NCBI GenBank assembly: GCA_023426545.1
Contig: JAFAAN010000029.1
Coordinates: 41,242-105,241, forward strand
Length of the DNA: 64,000 nt
From: Pseudomonadota bacterium
GTDB taxonomy: Bacteria > Myxococcota > Myxococcia > Myxococcales > Myxococcaceae
Reading direction: 5' to 3'
The position numbers and the translations under genes were made by a program. Below the pieces are notes generated by a model. That model saw nothing but the letters and a program-made list of their open reading frames with translations. It did not search any database and was not told the DNA's origin. Shown here one piece after another: positions 46,997 through 57,637 of the stretch. Within the stretch, counting starts at the first letter, position 1. Every line of letters begins with the position of its first letter.

Positions 46997-47836
46997 CTAC
47001 AGCCGCATCCTCGCGGCCAGCTCGCGCTGATGGAACTGGCCCTTCTCCAGCAGAAGCTCGAGCAGGGCGCGCAGAATCTTGGAGCTCTTCTCCTGGTTCT
47101 GCTGCACCGTCTGCAGCCGCATCAAGTCCTCGTCCGTCCACTCGGAGGAGGGCGCGCCGCCCGCCAGAATCTCGTCGAGGATGTCGGCGGCGCTCGCGCC
47201 GCTGCTCTGCGCGGGGGGACGCTCCGCGGCGCGGGGCGCGGGCGGTGCGGCGGGCGCGGGCGGGGTGATGTCCGCGATGCGCTTCACCACCGTGTTGCCG
47301 CTCATGTCGACGACCTTGAACTCGTCCTCGTCCTCCGGCGCGTCCGAGCCCTTCTGCTTGTTGCCGCCGAAGCGCGTGCTGACCACCGGCTCCTGGCCGC
47401 GGTAGTGGCGGAGGATGGCGTGCTCGATTTCACGCTCGCTCGCCACCATGACGACCACGCGTGCGCGGCTCCTCGCCGCCACCTGGTCCAGGGTGTTGAG
47501 GTCCGTGGGGTCCGCCATGGCCAGCACCAGCGTCTTGCCGTTGTCCTTGAGGGAGACGGGGAAGACGGCCTTCTGCTCGGCGAGGCTCACCTCCACGCGC
47601 GCCAGCGCGCCCGCGTCCCGCGTGACATTGCCCAGCTGGATGCGCTGCATGCCCAGGCCCTGGCAGATGGCCTCGGTGATGACGTCCTCGGTGGCCAGGC
47701 CCAGGTCCGCGACGATGCGCGACAGCCGGCCGCCCCACTGGTCATGGGTCGCCAGTGCGCTGCGCAGCTGCAAGTCGTCGATGACGCGTGCCTTGACGAG
47801 GATGTCGCCAATGCGATTCCGGGAAGGAGGAGCCAT
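46997..47836 (-). CDS. stand-alone MshEN/GspE N-terminal domain protein
   Basis: 279 residues. The first ~150 match the type II secretion/type IV pilus ATPase N-terminal domain: RIGDILVKARVIDDLQLRSAL, RLSRIVADLGLATEDVITEAICQGLGMQR, and VFPVSLKDNGKTLVLAMADPTDLNTLDQV. No ATPase core follows. Instead comes an acidic/proline linker and a C-terminal helix pair (about 230-279, SKILRALLELLLEKGQFHQRELAARM). Domains of this kind can bind c-di-GMP, and a PilZ gene lies 3 kb away, but binding here is inference. It ends 9 bases from the end of the convergent serB. Confidence 0.85.
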   Translation of the reverse strand: MAPPSRNRIGDILVKARVIDDLQLRSALATHDQWGGRLSRIVADLGLATEDVITEAICQGLGMQRIQLGNVTRDAGALARVEVSLAEQKAVFPVSLKDNGKTLVLAMADPTDLNTLDQVAARSRARVVVMVASEREIEHAILRHYRGQEPVVSTRFGGNKQKGSDAPEDEDEFKVVDMSGNTVVKRIADITPPAPAAPPAPRAAERPPAQSSGASAADILDEILAGGAPSSEWTDEDLMRLQTVQQNQEKSSKILRALLELLLEKGQFHQRELAARMRL

Positions 47837-47896
47837 GGCTCGGCATTCTACCGTCTAGATGCGCGGACGCTGAGTCCGCGATGAGGAGGCCCGGCC

Positions 47897-48091
47897 ATGC
47901 AACCCTTCGCGGAGTCCGCCACCCAGCGCTGCCCCTACTGTGGCGAGGAAGTGGAAGTCGCAGTGGACCCCATTGGTGTGGCCTCGGAGACGTACATCGA
48001 GGACTGCCCGGTGTGCTGCCGGCCGTGGACGGTGCAGGTGTCCCGCGACGACGAGGACTTCACCGTGCAGCTCGGACGCGACGACGACTGA
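47897..48091 (+). CDS. CPXCG-motif cysteine-rich protein
   Basis: 64 residues. The pattern RCPYCGEEVEVAVDP ... DCPVCCRPWTVQV gives two CxxC pairs that should bind one zinc ion, as in the CPXCG family of small bacterial proteins of unknown role. The tail is acidic. It is divergent from the MshEN-domain gene across 60 bases and about 200 bases before hsp20. Confidence 0.85.
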   Translation: MQPFAESATQRCPYCGEEVEVAVDPIGVASETYIEDCPVCCRPWTVQVSRDDEDFTVQLGRDDD

Positions 48092-48297
48092 GGCCGGCGG
48101 GCGGGCAGGCGGGCGCGGAGGACGGCGGCGCGGCGCGCGGCGGGGCGTTGCTTGACACGTCCGCAAGCATGGTTCTCTTGAGTCCAGTGAGGCGGCGCTG
48201 GAGCCCCGGCGGGGGGCACCGCGGCGACCGCGAACCTGAACCCAATCCATGAGTGCACGCCGTGCGTCCGCGAGGACGGCACGAACAGGAGACGACC

Positions 48298-48741
48298 ATG
48301 CAGACTCGCCACCCCTTCAACTCGGCCGTCGTGGTGAACCCGCTGATGCGTGACTTCGACGCGCTCTTCCGGGAGTTGACGCAGCCCGTGCGGCGCCAGG
48401 CGCCGCGCGAGCGCACGCCGGCCGCGGACATCTTCGAGTCCGAGAGCGGGCTCACCCTCCAGCTGGACATGCCCGGGCTGGACGCGAAGGCCATCCAGGT
48501 GACGGTGGAGAAGGACGTCCTCACCGTGCAGGCCGAGCGCAAAGCCGAGCCTCGTGCGGAGGGCGTCAACGTGCGCCGCCAGGAGCGCGCCTTCGGGAGC
48601 TTCGCCCGCTCCTTCGCGCTGCCCGACACGGTGGACGCCAGCCGGGTGGAGGCGCGCTACGAACAGGGCGTGCTGACGCTGACCCTGCCTCGGCGCGAGG
48701 AGTCCAAGCCCCGCGTCATCGAAGTCAAGGTCCAGGGCTGA
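48298..48741 (+). CDS. Hsp20/alpha-crystallin small heat shock protein
   Basis: 147 residues from ATG 48298, preceded by CAGGAGACGACC. The alpha-crystallin domain covers about 40-140: PAADIFESESGLTLQLDMPGLDAKAIQVTVEKDVLTVQAERK, then RSFALPDTVDASRVEARYEQGVLTLTLPR, which holds the GVLTLTLP groove motif. Tail I-x-V (VIEVKVQG) fits the oligomer-contact motif. It is a holdase that keeps unfolded proteins soluble. The upstream TTGACA-like sequence at 48154 has no convincing -10 box, so regulation is not assigned. Confidence 0.94.
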   Translation: MQTRHPFNSAVVVNPLMRDFDALFRELTQPVRRQAPRERTPAADIFESESGLTLQLDMPGLDAKAIQVTVEKDVLTVQAERKAEPRAEGVNVRRQERAFGSFARSFALPDTVDASRVEARYEQGVLTLTLPRREESKPRVIEVKVQG

Positions 48742-48800
48742 CGCCTCGGGCGCACACCGCTGGCTTGGCAGGTCACCTGCCTCTCACCACAATCCCTGCC

Positions 48801-48832
48801 CAGGGCTTCCGCAGACAGAGGCGGAAGCCCTG
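48801..48832. terminator. hairpin between convergent genes
   Basis: CAGGGCTTCCGC and GCGGAAGCCCTG form a perfect 12-base stem with an 8-base loop between the ends of hsp20 and the HTH-receiver gene. Flanks are only weakly T-rich, so it may act on both strands with Rho. Confidence 0.55.
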
Positions 48833-48838
48833 ACCTCT

Positions 48839-49420
48839 CTACCGCTTGGCGCTGAGCGCCAGCGGCACGCGGAACAGCTCCAGCACCTGCTGCACGTCCA
48901 GCGGCTTGGCCAGGCACGCCAGCGCGCCGGCCTGCTTGGACTGCTCCACGACCTCGGGCGTGTGCGCGGACGTCATGGTGATGAGCCGCACGCCCTCCAT
49001 CTGCTTGCGCGCGCGGATGCGGCGGCAGACTTCCAGGCCGTCGATGTCCGGCATGTTGAGGTCGATGATCATGCCGTGCGGCTTCTGCTCGGACACGAGG
49101 AGCAGCGCCTCCACGCCGCTCGTCGTCGTCTGCAGCTCCACCTGGGCCGCGAACGGCTTGAACGCGCGCTTGATGGCGTCCAGCACCGGGCGCTCGTCGT
49201 CCACCGCGAGCAGGCGCACCGTGCCGCTCCCGAGCTCCTCCGGCACCGGCATCTGATGGGTGATGAGGAACGTGCGCAGGTCCGCCGACCGCACGCGGCG
49301 GTGGCCACCCGGCGTCCTGAACGCCATCAGGATGCCCCGGTCGATCCACTTGCTCACCGTGGACGGATCCACCTGAAGCAAACGACTGATGTCGTGCGTG
49401 GTGTAGAGCTGGTCCGTCAT
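48839..49420 (-). CDS. HTH (MerR/excisionase-type)-receiver protein
   Basis: 193 residues from ATG 49420, preceded by GAGGGGAG; 17 further upstream codons are possible but poor. The N-terminal helix-turn-helix (about 1-50: YTTHDISRLLQVDPSTVSKWIDRGILMAFRTPGGHRRV) is of the excisionase/MerR kind. The receiver domain (about 65-190) has LLAVDDERPVLD, Asp in GMIIDLNMPDIDGLEV and a Lys in CLAKPLDV. DNA-binding at the front and receiver behind is the reverse of common response regulators. No partner kinase is next to it. It should control genes in response to phosphorylation; targets are unknown. Confidence 0.9.
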   Translation of the reverse strand: MTDQLYTTHDISRLLQVDPSTVSKWIDRGILMAFRTPGGHRRVRSADLRTFLITHQMPVPEELGSGTVRLLAVDDERPVLDAIKRAFKPFAAQVELQTTTSGVEALLLVSEQKPHGMIIDLNMPDIDGLEVCRRIRARKQMEGVRLITMTSAHTPEVVEQSKQAGALACLAKPLDVQQVLELFRVPLALSAKR

Positions 49421-49499
49421 CGCCGTACTCCCCTCTTGCTGCATCATTCCGCTGCCCATGGAACTATTCACCTACCTTGAACACGGGTTTTCTTCAACC

Positions 49500-50075
49500 T
49501 CACAGAGTACCGCGCCTATCAGTCCCTCTCATCAGACCCACTGCGTCATCCCAGCGGCCACTGGCCCTGAGACACAGCTCCACGAGCTCGCGGGCGGCAC
49601 CTCGGCCGCCAGGACTCTGGGTAACGAAGTGTGCTTCGTGGCGCACCTCGGGGACGGCATCCGCAGGACAAGCGGAAAGAGCCACCATTGAAAGTGGACC
49701 CAGGTCGTTGTGGTCGTCACCCATGTAGGCGCAGGCGTCCAGGGGCACGTCCAACTGGGCGACCAACTCTTTGAGCGCAGCCGACTTGTCACGTCGGCCC
49801 TGGAGCACCGCGGCGAGCCCCAGCTCCCGCCCGCGCGTCTCCACGATGCCGGAGGTGCGGGCGGTGAGGATGGCGGCCGGAAGGCCGGAGAGGCGCGCCA
49901 TGACGAGGGCGTGGCCGTCCTTGACGTCGAAGCGCTTCATCAGCTCGCCGTCCTGGCCGTAGTAGAGGCCCCCGTCGGTGAGCACTCCGTCGACGTCGAA
50001 GACGAGCAGGCGCACGCGCGCGGCGCGGGACGTGAGCTCTTCCTTTCCCAGTCTGGAAGGGGCTTCCGTCACCAT
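49500..50075 (-). CDS. kdsC: 3-deoxy-D-manno-octulosonate 8-phosphate phosphatase
   Basis: 191 residues from ATG 50075, with GAGGAG 11 bases upstream; a GTG at 50105, one base after the kdsA stop, is an alternative. HAD-family: LLVFDVDGVLTDGGLYYG holds the nucleophile Asp, AILTARTSGIVETRGRELG is motif II, and AYMGDDHNDLGPL motif IV. It removes phosphate from KDO-8-phosphate to give KDO for lipid A core. Third gene of pyrG-kdsA-kdsC. Confidence 0.94.
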   Translation of the reverse strand: MVTEAPSRLGKEELTSRAARVRLLVFDVDGVLTDGGLYYGQDGELMKRFDVKDGHALVMARLSGLPAAILTARTSGIVETRGRELGLAAVLQGRRDKSAALKELVAQLDVPLDACAYMGDDHNDLGPLSMVALSACPADAVPEVRHEAHFVTQSPGGRGAARELVELCLRASGRWDDAVGLMRGTDRRGTL

Positions 50076-50106
50076 GGCTTGCTCGACTCCTCTGTTCGCT
50101 GACACA

Positions 50107-52592
<2,486 letters not shown>

Positions 52593-52665
52593 CTACTGAG
52601 GCAGGGATGCGTCAATTATTCTGTTTCCGGTGGACGGCCGCCCGCTGGAATCCAGGGGGCTGGCG

Positions 52666-52899
52666 TCAGTGTCCGTCCCAGCTCCCCGGGCGGGCGACCG
52701 CGAACTCCTGGGCGGCCGGCTGGCCGACGCGGAACTTGCGCAGCTCGCAGTTCCGGCAGCTCCACCCCTCCCAGCCGCGCTTCACCACCAGGTGCAGGCA
52801 GGCGTCGTAGTTGGGGCAGAAAAGGTTTCGCTGCGCGTCCACGGCCTCCTCGTCACGGAGGGCGGTGGGCAGCGGGCTGGGGCATGGGGTGATGGACAC
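52666..52899 (-). CDS. small cysteine-rich, zinc-ribbon-like protein
   Basis: 77 residues from a GTG at 52899; longer starts are possible in the same frame but enter the leader after a terminator. The core FCPNYDACLHLVVKRGWEGWSCRNCELRKF carries C-x5-C and, 15 residues later, C-x2-C, which should bind one metal ion. The tail is short and basic/aromatic. No family name is recognised. It lies between the pyrG start (divergently placed promoters of pyrG are on the same strand downstream) and the small-ORF terminator, transcribed on the minus strand. Confidence 0.65.
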   Translation of the reverse strand: MSITPCPSPLPTALRDEEAVDAQRNLFCPNYDACLHLVVKRGWEGWSCRNCELRKFRVGQPAAQEFAVARPGSWDGH

Positions 52900-52991
52900 G
52901 GCAAGGACTCCCGGAAGAAACGTGTTGGGTCGGCCACTCCCCCCGGCGCGCTCCGAACAGAAGGGCCGTGCCGGCATTCCCGAGACGTCGT

Positions 52992-53024
52992 AAAAAGGCC
53001 CGCTTCCCTCGCGGGAAACGGGCC
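52992..53024 (-). terminator. intrinsic terminator after the small ORF
   Basis: On the minus strand GGCCCG pairs with CGGGCC and, past one mismatch, TTCCC pairs with GGGAA, with a 4-base loop GCGA, followed by TTTTT. It closes the transcript that carries the ABC transporter and the 15-codon ORF. Confidence 0.85.
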
Positions 53025-53061
53025 CGGAACTGCCAGCGTCTGCCGCCGCCTCGGCGCCTTT

Positions 53062-53109
53062 TCAGGCCACCGACGCGGAGGTGGACGCCTTGGAGTTGCT
53101 GTCGTTCAA
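53062..53109 (-). CDS. 15-codon ORF with a perfect Shine-Dalgarno
   Basis: TTG start at 53109 followed by 14 codons and TGA, giving MNDSNSKASTSASVA. The stretch directly before it, GAAAGGAGGTGAT, is complementary over 13 bases to the usual 16S rRNA 3' end (ATCACCTCCTTTC), far more than ordinary genes here. It is about 95 bases after the ABC transporter stop and 40 bases before a strong terminator. The peptide is Ser/Ala-rich and has no known family. Either a real micropeptide is made, or the ribosome site itself has a role, such as trapping or protecting the mRNA end. Confidence 0.5.
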   Translation of the reverse strand: MNDSNSKASTSASVA

Positions 53110-53206
53110 GGCATCACCTCCTTTCGGAACCCCAGACTTAATCGGACCCGGGGAGGGGCGCCACTGTCGCCGGGTGCGTGGCGCAAGCCGTGTGGGCGCC
53201 AGCCGT

Positions 53207-54973
53207 TCAGGCTGCGACAAACTGGCGCTCCACCAGCCGCCGGTACAGGCCCTCCTGGCTCATCAGGGAGGCGTGGGTGCCGCTCTGGATGATGGCGCCG
53301 CCATCGAGCACCAGCACCCGGTCCGCGTTGGCCACGGTGGACAGGCGGTGGGCGATGATGAGCGTGGTGCGGCCCTTCATCAGGCGCTCCAGCGCGTCCT
53401 TGACCAGGTGCTCGCTCTCCGCGTCCAGGGCGCTGGTGGCCTCGTCGAGGATGAGCAGGCGAGGGTCCTTCAGCACCGCGCGGGCGATGGCGACGCGCTG
53501 CTTCTGGCCGCCGGACAGCTGTACCCCCCGCTCGCCCACCTGGGTGCGGTAGCCGTCCGGGAAGCGCTCGATGTAGGCGTGGGCGTTGGCGGCCCGGGCG
53601 GCCTCCTCCACCTGGGCGTCGGTGGCGTCGGGGCGGCCGTAGCGGATGTTGTCCGCGATGGAGCAGGAGAAGAGCTGCGGCTCCTGCGCCACCATGCCGA
53701 TGTTGCGGCGCAGCCACTCCGGCTCCAGGGCGGTGAGGGGGTGGCCGTCCAGCAGCACCTCGCCGCCCTGCGGGTCGTAGAAGCGCGACAGGAGGGAGGC
53801 CAGCGTGGACTTGCCCGCGCCCGAGGGGCCCACCACCGCCACGACCTCGCCCGGCCGCAGCTCCAGGTTGAGCCCCTGGAGCACCGGCACGTCGGGGCGG
53901 GTGGGGTAGGCGAAGCGCACGTCGCGGAACTCCACGTGCCCGCGCAGGTCCGTCAGCTGCTCGCCCCCGGCGGCGATGGCGGGCTCGCGGTCCAGCAGCT
54001 CGAAGACGCGCTCGGCGGCGCCGCTGGCGCGCATGAAGTCCGCCCAGAGCTCCGCGATGCCGCTGAAGGAGAAGGCCACCAGCATGGTGTAGATGAGGAA
54101 CGAGGTGAGCGCGCCCACCGTGAGGTGTCCGTCCACCACCAGCCGGCCGCCGTACCAGAGCACCGCGGCGATGGAGCCGTAGCCGGCGATGGAGGCCGCG
54201 CCCATGAACACGGACGACTGGAGCGTGCGCTCCCGCGCGAGCGTGTAGGAGCGCTCCACGGCGGTGCTGTAGCGCTCCACCTCATGCCGCTCCGCGGCGA
54301 AGGAGCGCACGGTGCGGATGCCGGACAGGTCTTCCTCCGCCACCTCGCCGCTGGCGGCGAGCGCGTCCTGCACCTGGCGGGAGATGGCGCGCACGCGGCG
54401 GCCGTACAGCACCGCGCCGACGGCCACCGGCGGGATGACGGCGAGCATCACCAGCGTGAGCTGGACGGACGTGTAGAGCAGCAGCCCCACGCCGCCCAGG
54501 GCCGTGACGCCGTAGCGCAGGGCCATGGACACGTTGGCCGTGACGGTGTTCTGCAGCACGGTGGTGTCCGAGGACAGCCGGCTGGTCAGCTCACCGGTGC
54601 GGCGCGAGTCGAAGAAGCCCACCTCCTGCGACAGCAGGGCGCGGAAGAGGTCCTTGCGCAGCCGCGCCACCACGCGCTCGCCCGCGGTGTTGAAGAGGTA
54701 CGCGCGCAGCGCCATGGCCACGCCCTGCACGACGAACACGGCGAGCATCACCAGCGCGAGCCCGTCCACGACCTGCCGGTCGCGGGCGTTGAGCGCCTGG
54801 TCCACCAGGTCTCCAATGGCGCGGGGATAGGCCAGCGTGGCCCCGCTGCTGATGAGCAGGAAGAAGGTGGCCGCGGCCAGCGGCAGCACCTCCGGGCGCG
54901 CCAGCGCCAGCAGGCGGTGCAGGGTGACGCGAGGGGGCGGCCGCTCTTTCGAATCTTTCTCGGGGGAAGACAC
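53207..54973 (-). CDS. ABC exporter, fused membrane and ATPase domains (MsbA/LmrA type)
   Basis: 588 residues. The first ~310 residues hold six membrane helices with the coupling pattern FFDSRRTGELTSRLSSDTTVLQNTV. The ATPase has Walker A VGPSGAGKSTLASLL, signature LSGGQKQRVAIARA, Walker B LLILDEATSALD and the H-loop IIAHRLSTVANAD. Homodimers of this class export lipids, drugs or peptides. With so many lipid A genes near, an MsbA role (flipping lipid A) is possible; a multidrug or peptide exporter is the alternative. A tiny ORF and terminator follow. Confidence 0.93.
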   Translation of the reverse strand: MSSPEKDSKERPPPRVTLHRLLALARPEVLPLAAATFFLLISSGATLAYPRAIGDLVDQALNARDRQVVDGLALVMLAVFVVQGVAMALRAYLFNTAGERVVARLRKDLFRALLSQEVGFFDSRRTGELTSRLSSDTTVLQNTVTANVSMALRYGVTALGGVGLLLYTSVQLTLVMLAVIPPVAVGAVLYGRRVRAISRQVQDALAASGEVAEEDLSGIRTVRSFAAERHEVERYSTAVERSYTLARERTLQSSVFMGAASIAGYGSIAAVLWYGGRLVVDGHLTVGALTSFLIYTMLVAFSFSGIAELWADFMRASGAAERVFELLDREPAIAAGGEQLTDLRGHVEFRDVRFAYPTRPDVPVLQGLNLELRPGEVVAVVGPSGAGKSTLASLLSRFYDPQGGEVLLDGHPLTALEPEWLRRNIGMVAQEPQLFSCSIADNIRYGRPDATDAQVEEAARAANAHAYIERFPDGYRTQVGERGVQLSGGQKQRVAIARAVLKDPRLLILDEATSALDAESEHLVKDALERLMKGRTTLIIAHRLSTVANADRVLVLDGGAIIQSGTHASLMSQEGLYRRLVERQFVAA

Positions 54974-55082
54974 CGGCGGAGACTAACGCGCGCCCCGGGG
55001 CCGCGCACCCGGTGCCTGCGCGTGCGCTGAAGCGGTATTAATCCTCCCGGAGCGGGTCAGCCGCGGCGTCAGGGGGAGTGCC

Positions 55083-55931
55083 ATGGAGAAGCGCGGATTC
55101 GGAAGCACGGGAGTGTCGGTGCCCATCCTGGGGCAGGGGACCTGGCAGATGGAAGAGGACGACCGGGCAGGCGCCATCCGCGCCCTGCGCGCCGGGCTGG
55201 ACCTGGGAATGACGCACGTGGACACGGCCGAGCTGTACGGGTACGGCGAGGTGGAGGAGTCCATCGTCTCCGAGGCGATTGCGGGCCGGCGCGGCGAGGT
55301 CTTCCTCGTGTCCAAGGTGATGCCGTCCAACGCCACCTACGCGGGCACGCTCGCCGCGTGCGAGCGGAGCCTGAAGCGGCTGCGCACCGACTGGCTCGAC
55401 TGCTACCTGTTGCACTGGCCGGGCTCGCACCCGTTGGAGGAGACGGTGCGCGCCTTCGAGAAGCTGGTGGCGGACGGGAAGATTCGCGCCTGGGGCGTGA
55501 GCAACTTCGGGGTGGAGGACCTGGAGGAGGCGCTCGCGCTCGCGGGGCCGGGGCGCATCGCGTGCAACCAGGTGCTCTACCACCTGGAGGAGCGCGCCAT
55601 CGAGCACGCCGTGCTGCCGTGGTGCGAGTCGCACGGCGTGGCGGTAGTGGGCTACAGCCCCTTCGGCAATGGCAACTTCCCCCGGCCCGACAGCCGGGGC
55701 GGCAAGGTGCTGGGCGCCATCGCCCGCGCCCATGGCGTCACGCCCTTCCAGGTGGCGCTGCGTTTCCTGGTGCGCCGGCCGTCGCTGTTCGCCATTCCCA
55801 AGGCGGGCCGGGAGGTCCACGCGCGCGACAACGCCGCCGCCGCGTCGCTGGCGCTGTCCGCCGACGAGCTTGCCCGGCTCGACGCGGCGTTCCCGCTGGG
55901 GTCAGAGCCGGCCGCGCTGCCCGTTATTTGA
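55083..55931 (+). CDS. aldo/keto reductase
   Basis: 282 residues, starting after GGGGGAG. The TIM-barrel signatures are present: GMTHVDTAELYGYGEVEESI with the catalytic Asp and Tyr, VFLVSKVMPSNA with the Lys, and DCYLLHWPGSHPLEETV with the His of the tetrad. NADPH-binding ends appear in LRFLVRRPSLFAIPKAG. The substrate is unknown; prokaryotic members of this type reduce small aldehydes or keto-acids. It is divergent from the ABC exporter and overlaps the end of the converging gene by 8 bases. Confidence 0.95.
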   Translation: MEKRGFGSTGVSVPILGQGTWQMEEDDRAGAIRALRAGLDLGMTHVDTAELYGYGEVEESIVSEAIAGRRGEVFLVSKVMPSNATYAGTLAACERSLKRLRTDWLDCYLLHWPGSHPLEETVRAFEKLVADGKIRAWGVSNFGVEDLEEALALAGPGRIACNQVLYHLEERAIEHAVLPWCESHGVAVVGYSPFGNGNFPRPDSRGGKVLGAIARAHGVTPFQVALRFLVRRPSLFAIPKAGREVHARDNAAAASLALSADELARLDAAFPLGSEPAALPVI

Positions 55932-56787
55932 TGCCGGCGGCGAAGGACTTCCGGAAGGCGGACACGGTGGGCTCGCCCGGGCCCACCGTCACCGTGCCCG
56001 TCTCACCCTCCACGGCGGCGCGGGTGTCGCGGCCCCTGAGGAAGCGCACGGTGGTGATGCGGCGCAGCACCTCGCGGCCCTGCTCCTGCGCCAGGGCGCG
56101 GAGCGCGTGGCTGGTGACGTTCACCGCCGACTCCAGCGCGCGCCGGCCCGGCTCGTCGTCCAGGCCCGCCCAGTCCACCTCGAAGCGCAGCGGCTTGCCG
56201 CCCAGCGACGCCTCGCCCGGCCAGAACTGCTCGGTGAGCGCGTGGGGCAGCTTCTCCAGCAGCGCAGCCAGGTCCTGCCGCGTGGGGTTGGGCCGCACCA
56301 ACTGCGCCAGCTCCAGCAGCTTCTCCGCGTTGCCCACCGTCACCGCGACCACCGTGGACAGGTCCACGTACGCCACCGACTCCGAGCGGCGCAGGCCCTC
56401 CTTGCCCAGGGCCAGCAGCACCGACTCGCGCGGCACGTAGTCGACCACCTCGCCCGTCAGGGAATGCCCGTGCGCCAGGTGCAGGGTGGCGGTGAGGCTG
56501 GGGACCTCCTCTCCGGAGCGGGCCCGAGCGGCGAGCGTCCCGAGCTGTTCCAGCACCCGCTCCACCTTGCGCGACACCAACCGTTGAACGCCCTCCATGT
56601 CCTCGTCCTCCTGCCGCAGGCTGCGGGTCTCTTTGGGGCGCTCCGGCTTCGCGGGCGCGGGTGGGTTCGGCGGTGCGGGTGGGTTCGGCGGTGCGGGTGG
56701 TGGCGGCGCGACGGCTTCCGGCGAGGGCGGGGCCTCCGCGTCTTCCTTCGGCTTGCTCCCGCCGAAGAGGTCCTTGAAGAAGCCCAT
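55924..56787 (-). CDS. hypothetical protein with proline-repeat linker, downstream of kdsB
   Basis: 287 residues from ATG 56787; the frame is open further but that is kdsB in another phase. It starts MGFFKDLFGGSKPKED, then a linker with tandem PPNPPAP units (about 22-48). A folded part of ~230 residues follows with a predicted coiled helix near 65 (VQRLVSRKVERVLEQL), and strands such as ATLHLAHGHSLTGEVVDYVPRESVLLAL. No signal peptide, no enzyme motif and no family recognised. The start lies 2 bases after the kdsB stop, so it is cotranscribed; whether it works with KDO transfer is unknown. Confidence 0.78.
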   Translation of the reverse strand: MGFFKDLFGGSKPKEDAEAPPSPEAVAPPPPAPPNPPAPPNPPAPAKPERPKETRSLRQEDEDMEGVQRLVSRKVERVLEQLGTLAARARSGEEVPSLTATLHLAHGHSLTGEVVDYVPRESVLLALGKEGLRRSESVAYVDLSTVVAVTVGNAEKLLELAQLVRPNPTRQDLAALLEKLPHALTEQFWPGEASLGGKPLRFEVDWAGLDDEPGRRALESAVNVTSHALRALAQEQGREVLRRITTVRFLRGRDTRAAVEGETGTVTVGPGEPTVSAFRKSFAAGIK

Positions 56788-56789
56788 GG

Positions 56790-57530
56790 TCAGCCTCCCC
56801 GCGCGCGCATGAGGGATTCCACCTTCTCCACGTCGCCGGGCACGTCCACCGCCACCGTCTGCGAGGCGACCCTGGCGCAGCGGATGGGGATGCCGTGCTC
56901 CAGGGCGCGGAGCTGCTCCAGCTTCTCTGCCTCCTCCAGCGGGGTGGGCGCCAGCTTCGCCAGTGACAGCAGCACGTCGCGCCGGTAGCCGTAGAGGCCG
57001 ATGTGCCCCCAGCGCTGCACGGACGCGCCGGGCTCGCGGGCATGGGGCACCAGGCTGCGGCTGAAGTAGAGCGCGTCCCCGTTGAGCGCGAGCACGGCCT
57101 TCACCACGTGGGGGCTGCTGGCCTCGTCGGCCTCGAGCGGCCGGACCAGGGTGCCCATGCGCACGGCGGCGTCCGAGAAGAGGCCGGCGAGCAGCCGGAG
57201 GGCGGCGGGGTCCACCAGGGGCTCGTCCCCTTGCACGTTCACCCAGACGTCGATGTCCGGGCGGCCGAGCGCCACCTCCGCGACCCGGTCCGTACCCGTG
57301 GCGCACGTGGGGCTGGTCATCACCGCCCGGCCGCCGAAGCCCTCCACGGCGGCGCGAATCCGCTCGTCATCGGTGGCAACCCACACCTCATCGAACGCCT
57401 GGGCCTCCTGGCAGCGGCGCCAGACGTGCTCAATCATTGGCCGGCCGGCGATGAGCGCCAGCGGCTTGCCAGGGAAGCGGGTGCTGGCATGTCGGGCGGG
57501 AATGACTGCAACGGTCCGGCAAGATTGCAT
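56790..57530 (-). CDS. kdsB: 3-deoxy-manno-octulosonate cytidylyltransferase
   Basis: 246 residues from ATG 57530, which has GGAGG upstream; 23 extra upstream codons exist but break the family start. It activates KDO as CMP-KDO. Motifs: VIPARHASTRFPGKPLALIAGRPMI (CTP loop), VATDDERI, PTCATGTDRVAEVA, and VNVQGDEPLVDP with the metal-binding Asp. GLYGYRRDVLLSL follows. It is apart from kdsA/kdsC by 7 kb on the same strand, with its own small operon. Confidence 0.96.
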   Translation of the reverse strand: MQSCRTVAVIPARHASTRFPGKPLALIAGRPMIEHVWRRCQEAQAFDEVWVATDDERIRAAVEGFGGRAVMTSPTCATGTDRVAEVALGRPDIDVWVNVQGDEPLVDPAALRLLAGLFSDAAVRMGTLVRPLEADEASSPHVVKAVLALNGDALYFSRSLVPHAREPGASVQRWGHIGLYGYRRDVLLSLAKLAPTPLEEAEKLEQLRALEHGIPIRCARVASQTVAVDVPGDVEKVESLMRARGG

Positions 57531-57637
57531 GACGCCTCCGTCTATCCGGTTCGCGACGAAGGCCGGCCCCCGGGATTGGACATTCGCATCATCGGACACT
57601 GGCCAGCGTGGCTCCAGTGCCTAGGTTTGGTCGCAAC

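Noticed and set aside
48150..48185. Heat-shock-type promoter before hsp20 (CTTGACA region)
   Set aside because: A TTGACA-like box is there, but no -10 element of either the housekeeping or heat-shock type stands at the right distance.
53105..53121. Possible fragment of a 16S rRNA 3' end on the plus strand (ATCACCTCCTTTC)
   Set aside because: Only 13 bases match and the flanks do not resemble rRNA; a Shine-Dalgarno on the minus strand explains it better.
53081..55030. A 649-codon plus-strand open frame over the ABC exporter
   Set aside because: Mirror of the exporter gene, repetitive Gly/His/Arg sequence without motifs.
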